Shown here in pieces: positions 40,881 to 49,274 of a stretch of 49,999 bases of DNA; within the stretch, counting starts at the first letter, position 1; each line of letters starts with the position of its first letter. Source of the stretch: Streptomyces verrucosisporus. Lineage in GTDB: Bacteria > Actinomycetota > Actinomycetes > Streptomycetales > Streptomycetaceae. The position numbers and the translations under genes were made by a program. Location: contig NZ_JADEYH010000034.1 in the NCBI RefSeq assembly GCF_017114865.1, positions 1 through 49,999 on the forward strand, written 5' to 3'. The notes under the pieces were generated by a model. It saw only the letters and a list, made by a program, of their open reading frames with translations. It made no database searches and was not told where the DNA came from.

Positions 40881-41819
40881 ATGGCCGCACTTGGATGGCT
40901 CGTCCCCCGCAGGCGTTCGGCGACGGCTCGCAGCGTTCTCGCAGGCGAGGCCGCCGCCGAGGCGGCGCGCAAGACCTCGCGGGAGGTCGACGCGCTCGCC
41001 CCCGGCGAGGCGGGGAAACCGGCGGAGCCGGAGTTCCCGGTCCACGGGGACACCAGGGCCGCGGCCTTCTTCGACCTGGACAACACGATCATGCAGGGCG
41101 CGGCCCTGTTCCACTTCGGCCGCGGCCTGTACAAGAGGAAGTTCTTCCACAAGCGCGAGCTGTTCCGCTTCGCCTGGCAGCAGGCCTGGTTCCGGCTCGC
41201 GGGCTCGGAGAACGCCGAGCACATGCAGGACGCCCGCGACAGCGCGCTGTCCATCGTCAAGGGTCACCGCGTCTCGGAACTGATGGAGATCGGCGAGGAG
41301 ATCTACGACGAGTACATGGCCGGCCGGATCTGGCCCGGCACCCGCGCGCTGGCCCAGGCGCACCTGGACGCGGGCCAGAAGGTGTGGCTGGTCACCGCGG
41401 CCCCCGTGGAGACCGCCACGATCATCGCCCGCCGGCTGGGACTGACCGGCGCCCTGGGCACGGTCGCCGAGTCCGTCGACGGCGTCTACACCGGGCGCCT
41501 GGTCGGTGAGCCGCTGCACGGCCCGGCGAAGGCGGAGGCGGTGCGCGCGCTGGCCGCCGCCGAGGACCTGGACCTCTCCCGCTGCGCCGCCTACAGCGAC
41601 TCGGCCAACGACATCCCGATGCTCTCGCTGGTCGGGCACCCGTACGCCATCAACCCCGACAGCAGACTGCGCGCCCACGCACGCGAGCGGGGCTGGCGGC
41701 TGCGCGACTACCGGACCGGCAGGAAGGCCGCGAAGGTGGGCATCCCGGCCGCGGCCGGGATGGGCGCGGTGGCCGGAGGCGCCGCCGCGGCCATGGCGAT
41801 CCAGCGCCGCCGCCGCTGA
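40881..41819 (+). CDS. HAD-IB family phosphatase (SerB/CicA-like)
   Basis: 312 aa. Motif I is FFDLDNTIMQG, the SerB-like conserved threonine region is LVTAAPVETA, and motif III/IV reads AYSDSANDIPML. The length fits the HAD-IB group that includes phosphoserine phosphatase and lysophosphatidate-type enzymes. The C-terminus is hydrophobic (VGIPAAAGMGAVAGGAAAAM) and ends in arginines, so it may be membrane-attached. The genuine substrate is unknown. Confidence 0.9.
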   Translation: MAALGWLVPRRRSATARSVLAGEAAAEAARKTSREVDALAPGEAGKPAEPEFPVHGDTRAAAFFDLDNTIMQGAALFHFGRGLYKRKFFHKRELFRFAWQQAWFRLAGSENAEHMQDARDSALSIVKGHRVSELMEIGEEIYDEYMAGRIWPGTRALAQAHLDAGQKVWLVTAAPVETATIIARRLGLTGALGTVAESVDGVYTGRLVGEPLHGPAKAEAVRALAAAEDLDLSRCAAYSDSANDIPMLSLVGHPYAINPDSRLRAHARERGWRLRDYRTGRKAAKVGIPAAAGMGAVAGGAAAAMAIQRRRR

Positions 41820-42140
41820 AGCCGGGCCGAAGCCGCGCCCGACCCGCACCCGAGCCGCCGCACCGGTCGCCAGTTCGGACGGAAACCGCCCCCGGCCGCA
41901 GGCGAACCGCCGATTCGATCGGAAAGCGACACGAACCGATCGCATCGGTACCCCGGTTCGCCGCCCGGGCAGCCGCAAACGCATAACAGAGCAAACCTAA
42001 CCGGCGATTTCGGCAACTAGGTGTAGCACGGTCTGCACGAAGCGTTATTCTCCTCAGACGCAATCCGGTGTCCACACGCCCTTGTGACGGGCGGACGGTC
42101 CCGCACTGCACGTGATGGAAGCTCTGCCTCTGGGAGTCCC
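41820..42140 (+). promoter_or_regulatory. bldN upstream region with two identical palindromes
   Basis: Two copies of CCGAT-N3-ATCGG lie at 41910-41922 and 41936-41948, centres 26 bp apart, each preceded by CGAACC-like sequence. The interval 41990-42060 is AT-richer and probably holds the bldN promoter. I could not place a convincing BldD box. No gene is supported in this interval. Confidence 0.55.
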
Positions 42141-42920
42141 GTGTACCCACACGTCGGGGTTGACGCCTCGGGCCTGGCTGCGCTGCGCACGCTGGTCATC
42201 GACCAGCTGCGCGTCCTCGTCCCCCCCGCGCAAGCCGTCCCCGCCCTCGCCGCACCTGTCCCCGCAGGCCCCGTCTACGCCCTGGCCGAGGGAGCCGCCG
42301 GCACCGCCGCGGTGGGCCGGCGCACGCGCGCCGCGGCCGCCCCGGGCGCCGCCCGGCGCCCGGTCGACGGCGACAGCCGCCGCATGATGGACCTCGTCGA
42401 ACGCGCCCAGGGCGGCGAGGCCGAGGCCTTCGGACGCCTCTACGACCAGTACTCCGACACCGTCTACCGCTACATCTACTACCGCGTCGGCGGCCGGGCC
42501 ACGGCCGAGGACCTCACCAGCGAGACGTTCCTGCGCGCCCTGCGCCGGATCGGCACCTTCACCTGGCAGGGCCGGGACTTCGGCGCCTGGCTGGTCACCA
42601 TCGCGCGCAATCTGGTGGCGGACCACTTCAAGTCGAGCCGCTTCCGCCTCGAGGTGACCACCGGCGAGATGCTCGACGCCAACGAGGTGGAGCGCAGCCC
42701 GGAGGACTCGGTCCTGGAGTCCCTCTCCAACGCCGCCCTGCTGGACGCCGTCCGCCGGCTCAACCCGCAGCAGCAGGAGTGCGTGACGCTCCGCTTCCTG
42801 CAGGGTCTCTCGGTCGCCGAGACCGCGCGGGTCATGGGGAAGAACGAGGGCGCGATCAAAACCCTCCAGTACCGGGCGGTACGGACCCTGGCCCGGCTGC
42901 TGCCGGAGGACAGCCGATGA
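42141..42920 (+). CDS. bldN: ECF sigma factor BldN, made as a proprotein
   Basis: 259 aa. GTG 42141 (GGGAG upstream) gives the known BldN start VYPHVGVDASG. Residues 1-80 are an Ala/Pro-rich pro-sequence, removed in S. coelicolor during development. Sigma-2 begins at about MMDLVERAQ and includes LYDQYSDTVYRYIYYRV and DLTSETFLRALRR; sigma-4 contains RLNPQQQECVTLRFLQGLSVAETARVMGKNEGAIKTLQ. It drives bldM and the chaplin and rodlin genes for aerial growth. rsbN follows. Confidence 0.97.
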   Translation: MYPHVGVDASGLAALRTLVIDQLRVLVPPAQAVPALAAPVPAGPVYALAEGAAGTAAVGRRTRAAAAPGAARRPVDGDSRRMMDLVERAQGGEAEAFGRLYDQYSDTVYRYIYYRVGGRATAEDLTSETFLRALRRIGTFTWQGRDFGAWLVTIARNLVADHFKSSRFRLEVTTGEMLDANEVERSPEDSVLESLSNAALLDAVRRLNPQQQECVTLRFLQGLSVAETARVMGKNEGAIKTLQYRAVRTLARLLPEDSR

Positions 42921-42987
42921 CGTGTGGTGACGTGCGGTGACCTTCCGTTCCGCGGTGGCCGGCAGGGCCATCGCGCCCCCGTCGGGG

Positions 42988-43015
42988 CGTAACCCCGTCG
43001 GCCGGTGGTCGTTGT
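42988..43015 (+). promoter_or_regulatory. Candidate sigma-BldN promoter of rsbN
   Basis: CGTAAC (42988-42993), 16-bp spacer, CGTTGT (43010-43015). This fits the CGTAAC/CGTTG-type sequence I recall for sigma-BldN promoters. It predicts a transcript start near 43022 and a 120-nt leader, so BldN would induce its own anti-sigma factor. Confidence 0.7.
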
Positions 43016-43142
43016 GCGGTTTGCAGACTCCCCGCGGCCCGTCGCGTCCGGACTGCGGCGCCCGAGCCGCCGCCCCCGTACGGCCGTGCAACCCTCCTGT
43101 GGGGCAGGGAGTCGACTGTGCTGACGAGAGGAGGTGCCGCCC

Positions 43143-44429
43143 GTGATGGGAGCCGTATCGCCGAGCCGGCGGGCAAACGCCTTCGCCCAGGCCCTCGACG
43201 AGCGCGAGTTCGAGGGTGCGGCGGCCGAACGGTCCGGGGGCGGGGCCCCCGAAGTCCCGGCCGGGAAGGCGGAGAAGACGAAGGCCGGGCCGACGGGCGG
43301 GCCGTCCGACGAGCGCACGGCGCTGCTGTCGCTGGCCGGCAGGCTCGACGCCCTGCCGAAACCGGCGATGGACCCCGACGTCAAGGCCGCCCAGCGGGCA
43401 CAGCTCCTCGCCGCCGTGGAGAACGCCTTCGCCGGGAGCCACGAGGGCGCCTCGGTCCCCGCACCGCGCTCCGCCCGCACGGAGCGAGGCGGAGCCCACC
43501 GGGCCTCCCCGCTGAGCCCGTTGAGCAGGCTGCGCCCGAGAACGAGACTCACCAAGGGGCTGGCGGCGGGCGGCCTGAGCTTCGGCATCGCGGCGGGCGC
43601 CCTCGGCGGAGCCGCCGTGGCCAGCACCGACGCCCTGCCCGGTGACACCCTCTACGGCCTCAAACTCGGCATGGAGGACCTCAAACTCGGCATGGCGGGC
43701 GACGAGGCCGACCGCGGCGAGGTCCACCTCGACCACGCCTCCACACGGTTGAACGAAGCCCGGCGCCTGCTGGAGCGCGGCCGGTCGGGCCCGCTGGACC
43801 ACGAGTCGCTCGGCGACATCCGCAGGACGCTCTCCCACATGCGCGACGACGTCTCCGAGGGCCACCGGCTGCTCAGCCAGGCCTACGAGCGCGAGGGCGA
43901 GATCGCGCCGATCCGCTCACTGTCGTCCTTCTCCCGGTCCCACCGCGCCAAGTGGGACGAGGTGCGCGCGGGTCTTCCCGTCCAGCTCACCGACGTGGGG
44001 GACGAGGTCAGTTCGCTCTTCGACGCCATAGAGGACGAAGTCGGCCCGCTCAGGCCCCTGCTGGACTCCGCGCGGGAGGACACGGACTCCGCCGCCGACA
44101 CCGGCCGCGGCGACCGGCCGGACGCCGACCGTACGGACCGGCCGCCGTCACCCGCGCCCGGCGAGAGCGGTGCGGACGGCACGGAGGAAGGCGACCGGGA
44201 CGGCGAGCGGCAGCCCAGCCCGTCCGGCTCGCCCGGCTCCACCGACCCGGACGGGGAGGGGCTTCTGCCCGACCCCGGCGATCTGCTGGAGCCCTCCCCC
44301 GGCGAGGGCGGCGCGTCGAAGACACCCGACGGCGCCCCCCGGCTCCCCGAGCCGGACATCACCATCCCGCCGCTCCTCCCGAACCTCCTGCCGGGACTGG
44401 GGATCGAGGCGGGCGACGACTCCGAGTAG
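43143..44429 (+). CDS. rsbN: Anti-sigma factor RsbN with DUF5667 extracytoplasmic domain
   Basis: 428 aa. The cytoplasmic N-terminal region (about 1-130) should bind BldN; a single membrane helix (KGLAAGGLSFGIAAGALGGAAVAS, about 138-161) leads to a DUF5667 domain (ALPGDTLYGLKLGMEDLKLGM...) outside, and a long acidic Pro/Gly/Ser tail. GTG 43143 follows AGGAGG by 8 nt; GTG 43134 overlaps that site and is less likely. Position after bldN and architecture identify it. Confidence 0.93.
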   Translation: MMGAVSPSRRANAFAQALDEREFEGAAAERSGGGAPEVPAGKAEKTKAGPTGGPSDERTALLSLAGRLDALPKPAMDPDVKAAQRAQLLAAVENAFAGSHEGASVPAPRSARTERGGAHRASPLSPLSRLRPRTRLTKGLAAGGLSFGIAAGALGGAAVASTDALPGDTLYGLKLGMEDLKLGMAGDEADRGEVHLDHASTRLNEARRLLERGRSGPLDHESLGDIRRTLSHMRDDVSEGHRLLSQAYEREGEIAPIRSLSSFSRSHRAKWDEVRAGLPVQLTDVGDEVSSLFDAIEDEVGPLRPLLDSAREDTDSAADTGRGDRPDADRTDRPPSPAPGESGADGTEEGDRDGERQPSPSGSPGSTDPDGEGLLPDPGDLLEPSPGEGGASKTPDGAPRLPEPDITIPPLLPNLLPGLGIEAGDDSE

Positions 44430-44434
44430 CGGAC

Positions 44435-44468
44435 GGGCGGCCGGCGCCCGCAAGGGCACCGGCCGCCC
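44435..44468. terminator. Bidirectional terminator between rsbN and the acyltransferase gene
   Basis: GGGCGGCCGG (44435-44444) pairs with CCGGCCGCCC (44459-44468); inside, GCCC-GCAA-GGGC continues the stem after single-base mismatches. Confidence 0.85.
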
Positions 44469-44521
44469 GGAACGCGTACCGACGGAACTCGTACCACGGC
44501 GCGCACCCACGGGAACACCGC

Positions 44522-45598
44522 TCAGAAGAACACCGAACGCCGCCTCACCAGCAGTCGGTAGAGGGTGTGCTGGATCGTCTCGCGCACCTGGTCGGTGAGG
44601 TTGAACATCAGCATCGGATCGTCGACCGCCTCCGGCGGATAGTCGTCCATCGGAACCGGCTCGCCGAACTGGATCGTCCACTTCGTCGGCAGTGGCACCA
44701 TCCCCAGCGGCCCCAGCCAGGGGAAGGTGGGCGTGATGGGGAAGTACGGGATGCCCAGCAGCCGCGCCAGCGTCCTGAAGTCGCCCACCATCGGGTAGAT
44801 CTCCTCCGCCCCGACGATCGAGCACGGCACGATCGGCACCCCGGCCCGCAGCGCCGTGGAGACGAAACCGCCGCGTCCGAAGCGCTGGAGCTTGTAGCGC
44901 TCGGAGAACGGTTTCCCCAGCCCCTTGAAGCCCTCGGGCATCACGCCGACGATCTCGCCCCGCTCCAGCAGCCGCTGGGCGTCCTCCGTGCACGCCAGGG
45001 TGTGCCCGGCCTTCCGGGCCAGCTCGTTGACGACCGGCAGCATGAAGACCAGATCGGCCGCCAGCAGCCGCAGGGCCCGCTCGGCCGGGTGGTGGTCGTG
45101 TACGGCGACCTGGAGCATCAGCGCGTCCAGCGGCAGGGTCCCGGAGTGGTTGGCGACCACCAGCGCGCCCCCCTCGGAGGGGATGTTCTCGATGCCGAGC
45201 ACCTCGACCCGGAAGTACTTCTCGTACACCGGCCGGAGCGCCGACAGCAGCACGTTCTCGGTGAGGTCGGCGTCGTAACCGAACTCGTCGATCTCGTACT
45301 CCCCGGTGATCCGCCGCCGCAGGAAGGCCAGCCCCTCGGCGATCCTGCGGTCCCAGTCGCCCCGGTCCGCCCGGTCCCCCCGCCGCGTCCCCGGGCCGTC
45401 CTGCGAAGCGGCCTGTGAATCGGCCCCGGGCACGGCCGTGAGCGGCGGCTGCGCGCCGCCCCGCTCCTCCTCCTGGCCGGTACGGCCGCCGTCGCCCCCC
45501 GTGTGGCGCCCGCCGCCCGCCGCCCGTCCCCGGGCGGTCCGTCCCGGGCCGCCGCGCGACCGGTCGTCGTCGAACGGAATGACCTTGGCGTCAGCCAT
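44522..45598 (-). CDS. PlsC-type lysophospholipid acyltransferase family protein
   Basis: 358 aa. A disordered Gly/Arg/Asp-rich N-terminal region of about 80 residues precedes the acyltransferase domain with NHSGTLPLD (HX4D, residues 150-158), GVMPEGFKGLGKPFSERY and VPIVPCSIVGAEEIY. It probably acylates a lipid or glycerol-phosphate-type acceptor at the membrane. Its start overlaps the epimerase stop by 8 bp, so the two are co-translated. Conserved beside bldN in Streptomyces. Confidence 0.9.
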   Translation of the reverse strand: MADAKVIPFDDDRSRGGPGRTARGRAAGGGRHTGGDGGRTGQEEERGGAQPPLTAVPGADSQAASQDGPGTRRGDRADRGDWDRRIAEGLAFLRRRITGEYEIDEFGYDADLTENVLLSALRPVYEKYFRVEVLGIENIPSEGGALVVANHSGTLPLDALMLQVAVHDHHPAERALRLLAADLVFMLPVVNELARKAGHTLACTEDAQRLLERGEIVGVMPEGFKGLGKPFSERYKLQRFGRGGFVSTALRAGVPIVPCSIVGAEEIYPMVGDFRTLARLLGIPYFPITPTFPWLGPLGMVPLPTKWTIQFGEPVPMDDYPPEAVDDPMLMFNLTDQVRETIQHTLYRLLVRRRSVFF

Positions 45599-46622
45599 GG
45601 CGGACGACCTCCTCGATACGGTCCACCGCGTGTGCGAGTCTCTCCGGCGGCAGCAGCCCCGGGCCGCCTGCGCGCGCGAAGTCGGCGAAGGCTCCGGCCG
45701 TGGTGTACCGCGGCTCGAAACCGAGGACCTCGCGCATCTGCGTGGTCTCCACGACCCTGCCGTGTGTCAGCAGCCGGATCTGCTCGGCCGAGAAGTCCGT
45801 GACACCGACCGTGCGCAGCGCCGTACCCGTCCACCGGATCGCCGGCAGCAGCAGGGGCAGCGTGGGCCGTCCCAGCCGCCGCGCGGCCTGGGACAGCAGC
45901 AGTACCCCGTCACCGGCGATGTTGAACGTCCCCGCGTTGAGCGTGCCGCGCCGCGGCTCCCCGGCCGACAGCCGCAGCACCTCGACGACGTCGTCCTCGT
46001 GGACGAACTGCAGCCGCGGGTCGTATCCGAGGACGGTCGGCAGCACCGGCAGCCGGAAGTACTCCGCGAGCGGGGTGTCCGCGCCGGGGCCGAGGATGTT
46101 GGCGAAGCGCAACACGGTCACCGCCACGTCGGGGCGGCGGCGGGCGAACCCGCGCACGTACTCCTCGACCTCCACGATGTCCTTGGTGAAGCCGCCGCCG
46201 GGCAGCGCCTTGGCCGGCGTGGTCTCGGCGAACACCGCCGGGTCGCGGGACGAGGAGCCGTAGACGTTCGTGCTGGACTTCACCACCACCCGCCGCACGG
46301 AGGGCGCCTTCTGGCACGCGCCCAGGAGCTGCATGGTGCCGATGACGTTGGTCTCCTTGACCGACGCCCGGGTACCGGGCAGGAGCTGCACCCCGCTGAC
46401 GTCCAGGTGCACGACAGTGTCCACCCCGTGCTCGGCCAGCACCCCGGCGACCGAGGGCTGCCGGATGTCGGCGCGGACGAACTCCGCCCCGCCGAGGTGG
46501 TGTCCGGGCGGCACGGCGTCCACCCCGACGACCCGGTCGACATCGGGCTCGCGCAGGATCCGCCGTACGAAGCGCCCGCCGAGCCGGCGGGCGACGCCAG
46601 TGACGAGCACGACCTTGCCCAA
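45591..46622 (-). CDS. NAD-dependent epimerase/dehydratase
   Basis: 343 aa, extended SDR. The N-terminal Rossmann loop is VLVTGVARRLGGRFVRRIL, followed by DVSGVQLL, KSSTNVYGSSSRDPAVFAE with the tyrosine of the active site, and VLRFANILGPGADT. It likely acts on a nucleotide-sugar or lipid-linked group; substrate unknown. Co-transcribed and overlapping with the acyltransferase, which suggests a shared envelope or lipid job. Confidence 0.9.
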   Translation of the reverse strand: MGKVVLVTGVARRLGGRFVRRILREPDVDRVVGVDAVPPGHHLGGAEFVRADIRQPSVAGVLAEHGVDTVVHLDVSGVQLLPGTRASVKETNVIGTMQLLGACQKAPSVRRVVVKSSTNVYGSSSRDPAVFAETTPAKALPGGGFTKDIVEVEEYVRGFARRRPDVAVTVLRFANILGPGADTPLAEYFRLPVLPTVLGYDPRLQFVHEDDVVEVLRLSAGEPRRGTLNAGTFNIAGDGVLLLSQAARRLGRPTLPLLLPAIRWTGTALRTVGVTDFSAEQIRLLTHGRVVETTQMREVLGFEPRYTTAGAFADFARAGGPGLLPPERLAHAVDRIEEVVRHG

Positions 46623-46794
46623 CGTTGCTCCCTCTCAGCGTGCGGTGGAGCGCCTCCGGGAGACCTGCCACGGGCCCCGGCGGCCCTCCGTGTTCCTCGC
46701 CGTTCCCCACCGTTCCTCACGGCCTGGTCCCGGACCGGTTGCGGGCGGTCCGCGGCCACCGTATCGGCTGGCCGCCGCTTCACGGCGGAACGCC

Positions 46795-46830
46795 ACCGCC
46801 CTCCCACCGACGCGGCGGTGGGAGGGCGGT
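46795..46830 (-). terminator. Terminator after the bS22-like gene
   Basis: ACCGCCCTCCCACCG (46795-46809) pairs perfectly over 15 bp with CGGTGGGAGGGCGGT (46816-46830) through a 6-nt loop; 22 nt after the stop codon. Confidence 0.88.
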
Positions 46831-46852
46831 GATCAGTGTGCGGCGCGCCCGC

Positions 46853-46951
46853 TCACTTCTTGTTGCGGCGCTGAACGCGCGTGCGCTTGAGCAGCTTGCG
46901 GTGCTTCTTCTTGGCCATCCGCTTGCGCCGCTTCTTGATAACAGAGCCCAC
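46853..46951 (-). CDS. 32-residue basic ribosomal protein, bS22 / AURKAIP1-COX24 type
   Basis: Only 32 codons, so easily missed. GTG at 46951, GAGGG 7 nt upstream. The peptide starts MGSVIKKRRKRMAKKKHRKL and is nearly all Lys/Arg. Actinobacterial peptides of this sequence have been seen as bS22 bound to the 30S subunit near the decoding region (mycobacteria); the family is AURKAIP1/COX24. Single-gene unit with its own terminator. Confidence 0.92.
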   Translation of the reverse strand: MGSVIKKRRKRMAKKKHRKLLKRTRVQRRNKK

Positions 46952-47079
46952 GACTTACCCTCGCTCACTTCGTCACTCGGTGCGGGGCGTCCGAGCCCAC
47001 ACGACCTACGTCGGCCCAGCCTACCCGGCGCCGGGTAGTGCTCGTGACACAAGGGGGCCACAAGCCCGTCGTTCCGCGG

Positions 47080-47292
47080 TTACGCGCTCTTCTCCGCCTC
47101 CACGTACGACTCGCGGAGGTACTCGTGGACGGCCTGCTCCGGCACCCGGAAGGACCTGCCCACCCGGATCGCCGGCAGATGACCGCTGTGCACCAGGCGG
47201 TACACGGTCATCTTGGACACTCGCATCACCGAGGCGACTTCCGCCACGGTCAGGAACACGACCTCGTTCAGAGGCCTCTCGGCAGCAGCCAT
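47080..47292 (-). CDS. bdtA: MerR-like helix-turn-helix regulator BdtA (BldD target)
   Basis: 70 aa. One winged helix-turn-helix of the excisionase/MerR-DNA-binding type: VVFLTVAEVASVMRVSKMTVYRLVHSGHLPAIRVGRSFRVPEQAVHEYL. No effector domain. From memory it corresponds to S. coelicolor bdtA, a direct target of the developmental repressor BldD; the gene order bldN-rsbN-acyltransferase-epimerase-bS22-bdtA supports this. ATG 47292 lies 1 nt after the stop of a short upstream ORF. Confidence 0.88.
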   Translation of the reverse strand: MAAAERPLNEVVFLTVAEVASVMRVSKMTVYRLVHSGHLPAIRVGRSFRVPEQAVHEYLRESYVEAEKSA

Positions 47293-47293
47293 G

Positions 47294-47413
47294 TCACACC
47301 TGAACCTTCCGCACATGTCGGGCACCGGCTTCCCCTCCGGTGTCTCCTGCTCGCATGCGCGCTCCTCCCCAGATTAGGGGCGGGTGATGCGAGTGGGGAA
47401 GAGGAGTAGCCAT
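47294..47413 (-). CDS. Possible short upstream ORF coupled to bdtA (39 or 20 aa)
   Basis: Two in-frame ATGs, at 47413 (TTAGGAGACCG upstream) and 47356 (GGGGAGGAG upstream), both have good ribosome sites. Both end at 47294, one base before the bdtA ATG. The peptide starting at 47356 reads MRAGDTGGEAGARHVRKVQV. A leader ORF setting bdtA translation is plausible. No homology recognised. Confidence 0.45.
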   Translation of the reverse strand: MATPLPHSHHPPLIWGGARMRAGDTGGEAGARHVRKVQV

Positions 47414-47982
47414 CGGTCTCCTAATGCGACAGACGGGAATGATTGAGCACATAGCGCGCAGGTGTTTGGTGACCGCACGACGCCGAGGAGTCACGCACCG
47501 GAACAGCCGCCGACGCCGCCGGTCGGGCCGGCCGATGGACACCGCAGGGCCGCCCCCGTCCACCGACCCGCTACCCCGGCACCCGGCTGACCTGCCCCGC
47601 TTCCCGTTCACGGCCCCCGACCGCCGGCTCCGCCGCGGTTCCGGCCGCCGCCGCGGCGATGAGGACCGTACGTCCGGGGAAGGGCCAGTGGGAGCGTGCG
47701 CCCGGCGCACCGGGCGACAGGTGCGCTCCCTCCCCGCGGGTCAGCGCGACCCCAGCAAGCACCCACGGAACCGGTGGACGTACCCCGAACCGGGTCGCCA
47801 TGTCGACACATCTCCCCCGCGCCGATACGAGAGCGGGAGGCCGTCCCGCCGACAGGGCACCGGACGGGGAGCGTAGGAGCCCCGTGAGCCGACCGGATGC
47901 GCCCGGCAGGCCCGACTGTGCCGGGACACGGCTGCGAGTCCCCGGTTTCGGGGCCCGGCCCGCGGCCATGTCCCGCGACGGC
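47414..47982. other. Interval between bdtA and acuC without a supported gene
   Basis: Open frames exist on both strands (for example plus 47424-47876 and minus 47571-47969), but they are rich in Arg/Pro/Gly, lack recognisable ribosome sites or domains, and do not show the strong third-position GC bias of the neighbours. The bdtA promoter should lie in the right part of 47414-47500. From memory S. coelicolor has a hypothetical gene here, so an unrecognised gene cannot be excluded. Confidence 0.5.
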
Positions 47983-49158
47983 TCAGGGCAGCAGCCCGTG
48001 CGCCGGGTACACCGAGCGCCGCGCGGCCAGCACCGCCTGGTCCAGGGCGCTCGCCGGGTCGTAACCCGCCTCCCACTCCGACCACACCGGCTCGCGCCCG
48101 TCCGTCATCCGCCGCGGCGCGTCCTGCCGGGTACGTGCGTACACCTGCCGCCGCCAGTCCTCCGGGATCATGGCCTTCGGCGCGATCGGCTCTCCCGCCG
48201 CGATCGCCACCAGATGCGTCCAGGCGCGCGGTACGACGTCGACCACCGCGTAACCGCCCCCGCCGAGCGCGACCCAGCGCCCCTCCGCGTACTCGTGCGC
48301 CCAGTCGTGACAGGCCTCGGCGGCCGCCCGCTGCGCGTCGACGGTCACGGCCAGGTGCGCCAGGGGGTCCTCGATGTGCGTGTCGGCGCCGTGCTGCGTC
48401 ACCAGCACCTGCGGACGGAAGGAGCGCAGCAGCTCCGGTACCACCGCGTGCAGTGCCCGCAGCCATCCGCCGTCGGACGTGCCGGGCGGGACGGCGATGT
48501 TGACCGCGCTGCCCTCCGCCTTCTCCCCGCCGGTCTCCTCCGGCCAGCCGGTGCCGGGGAAGAGCATGCGGGGATGCTCGTGCAGCGACACCGTCATCAC
48601 CCGCGGATCGTCCCAGAAGGCCGCCTGGACGCCGTCCCCGTGGTGGACGTCGATGTCCACGTAGACGACGCGTTCGGCGCCCAGCTCCAGCAGCCGGGCG
48701 ATGGCCAGGGAGGCGTCGTTGTAGACGCAGAAGCCGGCCGCGCCGCCCGGCATGGCGTGATGCAGCCCGCCGGCGAAGTTCACGCCGTGGAGGACGTCCC
48801 CTCGCCACACCGCCTCGGCGGCCCCGACCGACTGCCCGGCGATCAGCGCCGAGACCTCGTGCATCCGCTCGAAGGCCGGGTCGTCCTCGGTCCCGATGCC
48901 GTACGACCCGTCCGCCGCCCGGGGGTCCGCGGAGATCCGGCGCACGGTGTCGATGTAGTCGGAGCGGTGCACGAGCCCGAGCGTGGAGTCGCCCGCGGAC
49001 ACCGCGGCGACCACCTTCAGCCCGGGCGCGCGGGGCAGCCCGAACGCCTCGACGAGTTCCATGGTCAGCTTCAGGCGCACCGGGTCCATCGGATGCCCGG
49101 GCCCGAAGTCGTATCCGGTGACCGCCTCGTCCCACATCAACTGTGCGCCGCCGCTCAT
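47983..49158 (-). CDS. acuC: Acetoin utilization protein AcuC (class I-type deacetylase)
   Basis: 391 aa, histone-deacetylase fold. Zinc- and catalysis-related blocks: HHAMPGGAAGFCVYNDASLAI, VVYVDIDVHHGDGVQAAFWDD, QHGADTHIEDPLAHL and the tyrosine in GGGGYAVVDVV. In Bacillus AcuC deacetylates acetyl-CoA synthetase and so tunes acetate use. ATG 49158 (MSGGAQLMWDEAV) is chosen; a longer frame upstream is antisense to the HAD gene. Confidence 0.94.
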   Translation of the reverse strand: MSGGAQLMWDEAVTGYDFGPGHPMDPVRLKLTMELVEAFGLPRAPGLKVVAAVSAGDSTLGLVHRSDYIDTVRRISADPRAADGSYGIGTEDDPAFERMHEVSALIAGQSVGAAEAVWRGDVLHGVNFAGGLHHAMPGGAAGFCVYNDASLAIARLLELGAERVVYVDIDVHHGDGVQAAFWDDPRVMTVSLHEHPRMLFPGTGWPEETGGEKAEGSAVNIAVPPGTSDGGWLRALHAVVPELLRSFRPQVLVTQHGADTHIEDPLAHLAVTVDAQRAAAEACHDWAHEYAEGRWVALGGGGYAVVDVVPRAWTHLVAIAAGEPIAPKAMIPEDWRRQVYARTRQDAPRRMTDGREPVWSEWEAGYDPASALDQAVLAARRSVYPAHGLLP

Positions 49159-49274
49159 ACCGGCCACCGTATCGGGCGGCCCGAGGAGCCACACGGCCGC
49201 CCACACCGCCGCGAACGGGTAGTCCGGCCGCCCGGGCTCCTCTCCCGTCCCGCCTCCCGTCCCGCCCGGCCGTC

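Noticed and set aside
41990..42140. BldD box before bldN
   Set aside because: BldD control of bldN is known in S. coelicolor, but I found no convincing match to the palindromic BldD consensus, so no site is claimed.
47424..47876. 150-codon plus-strand ORF and the opposing 47571-47969 frame
   Set aside because: Weak third-position GC bias, low-complexity composition, no ribosome site and no recognisable domain.
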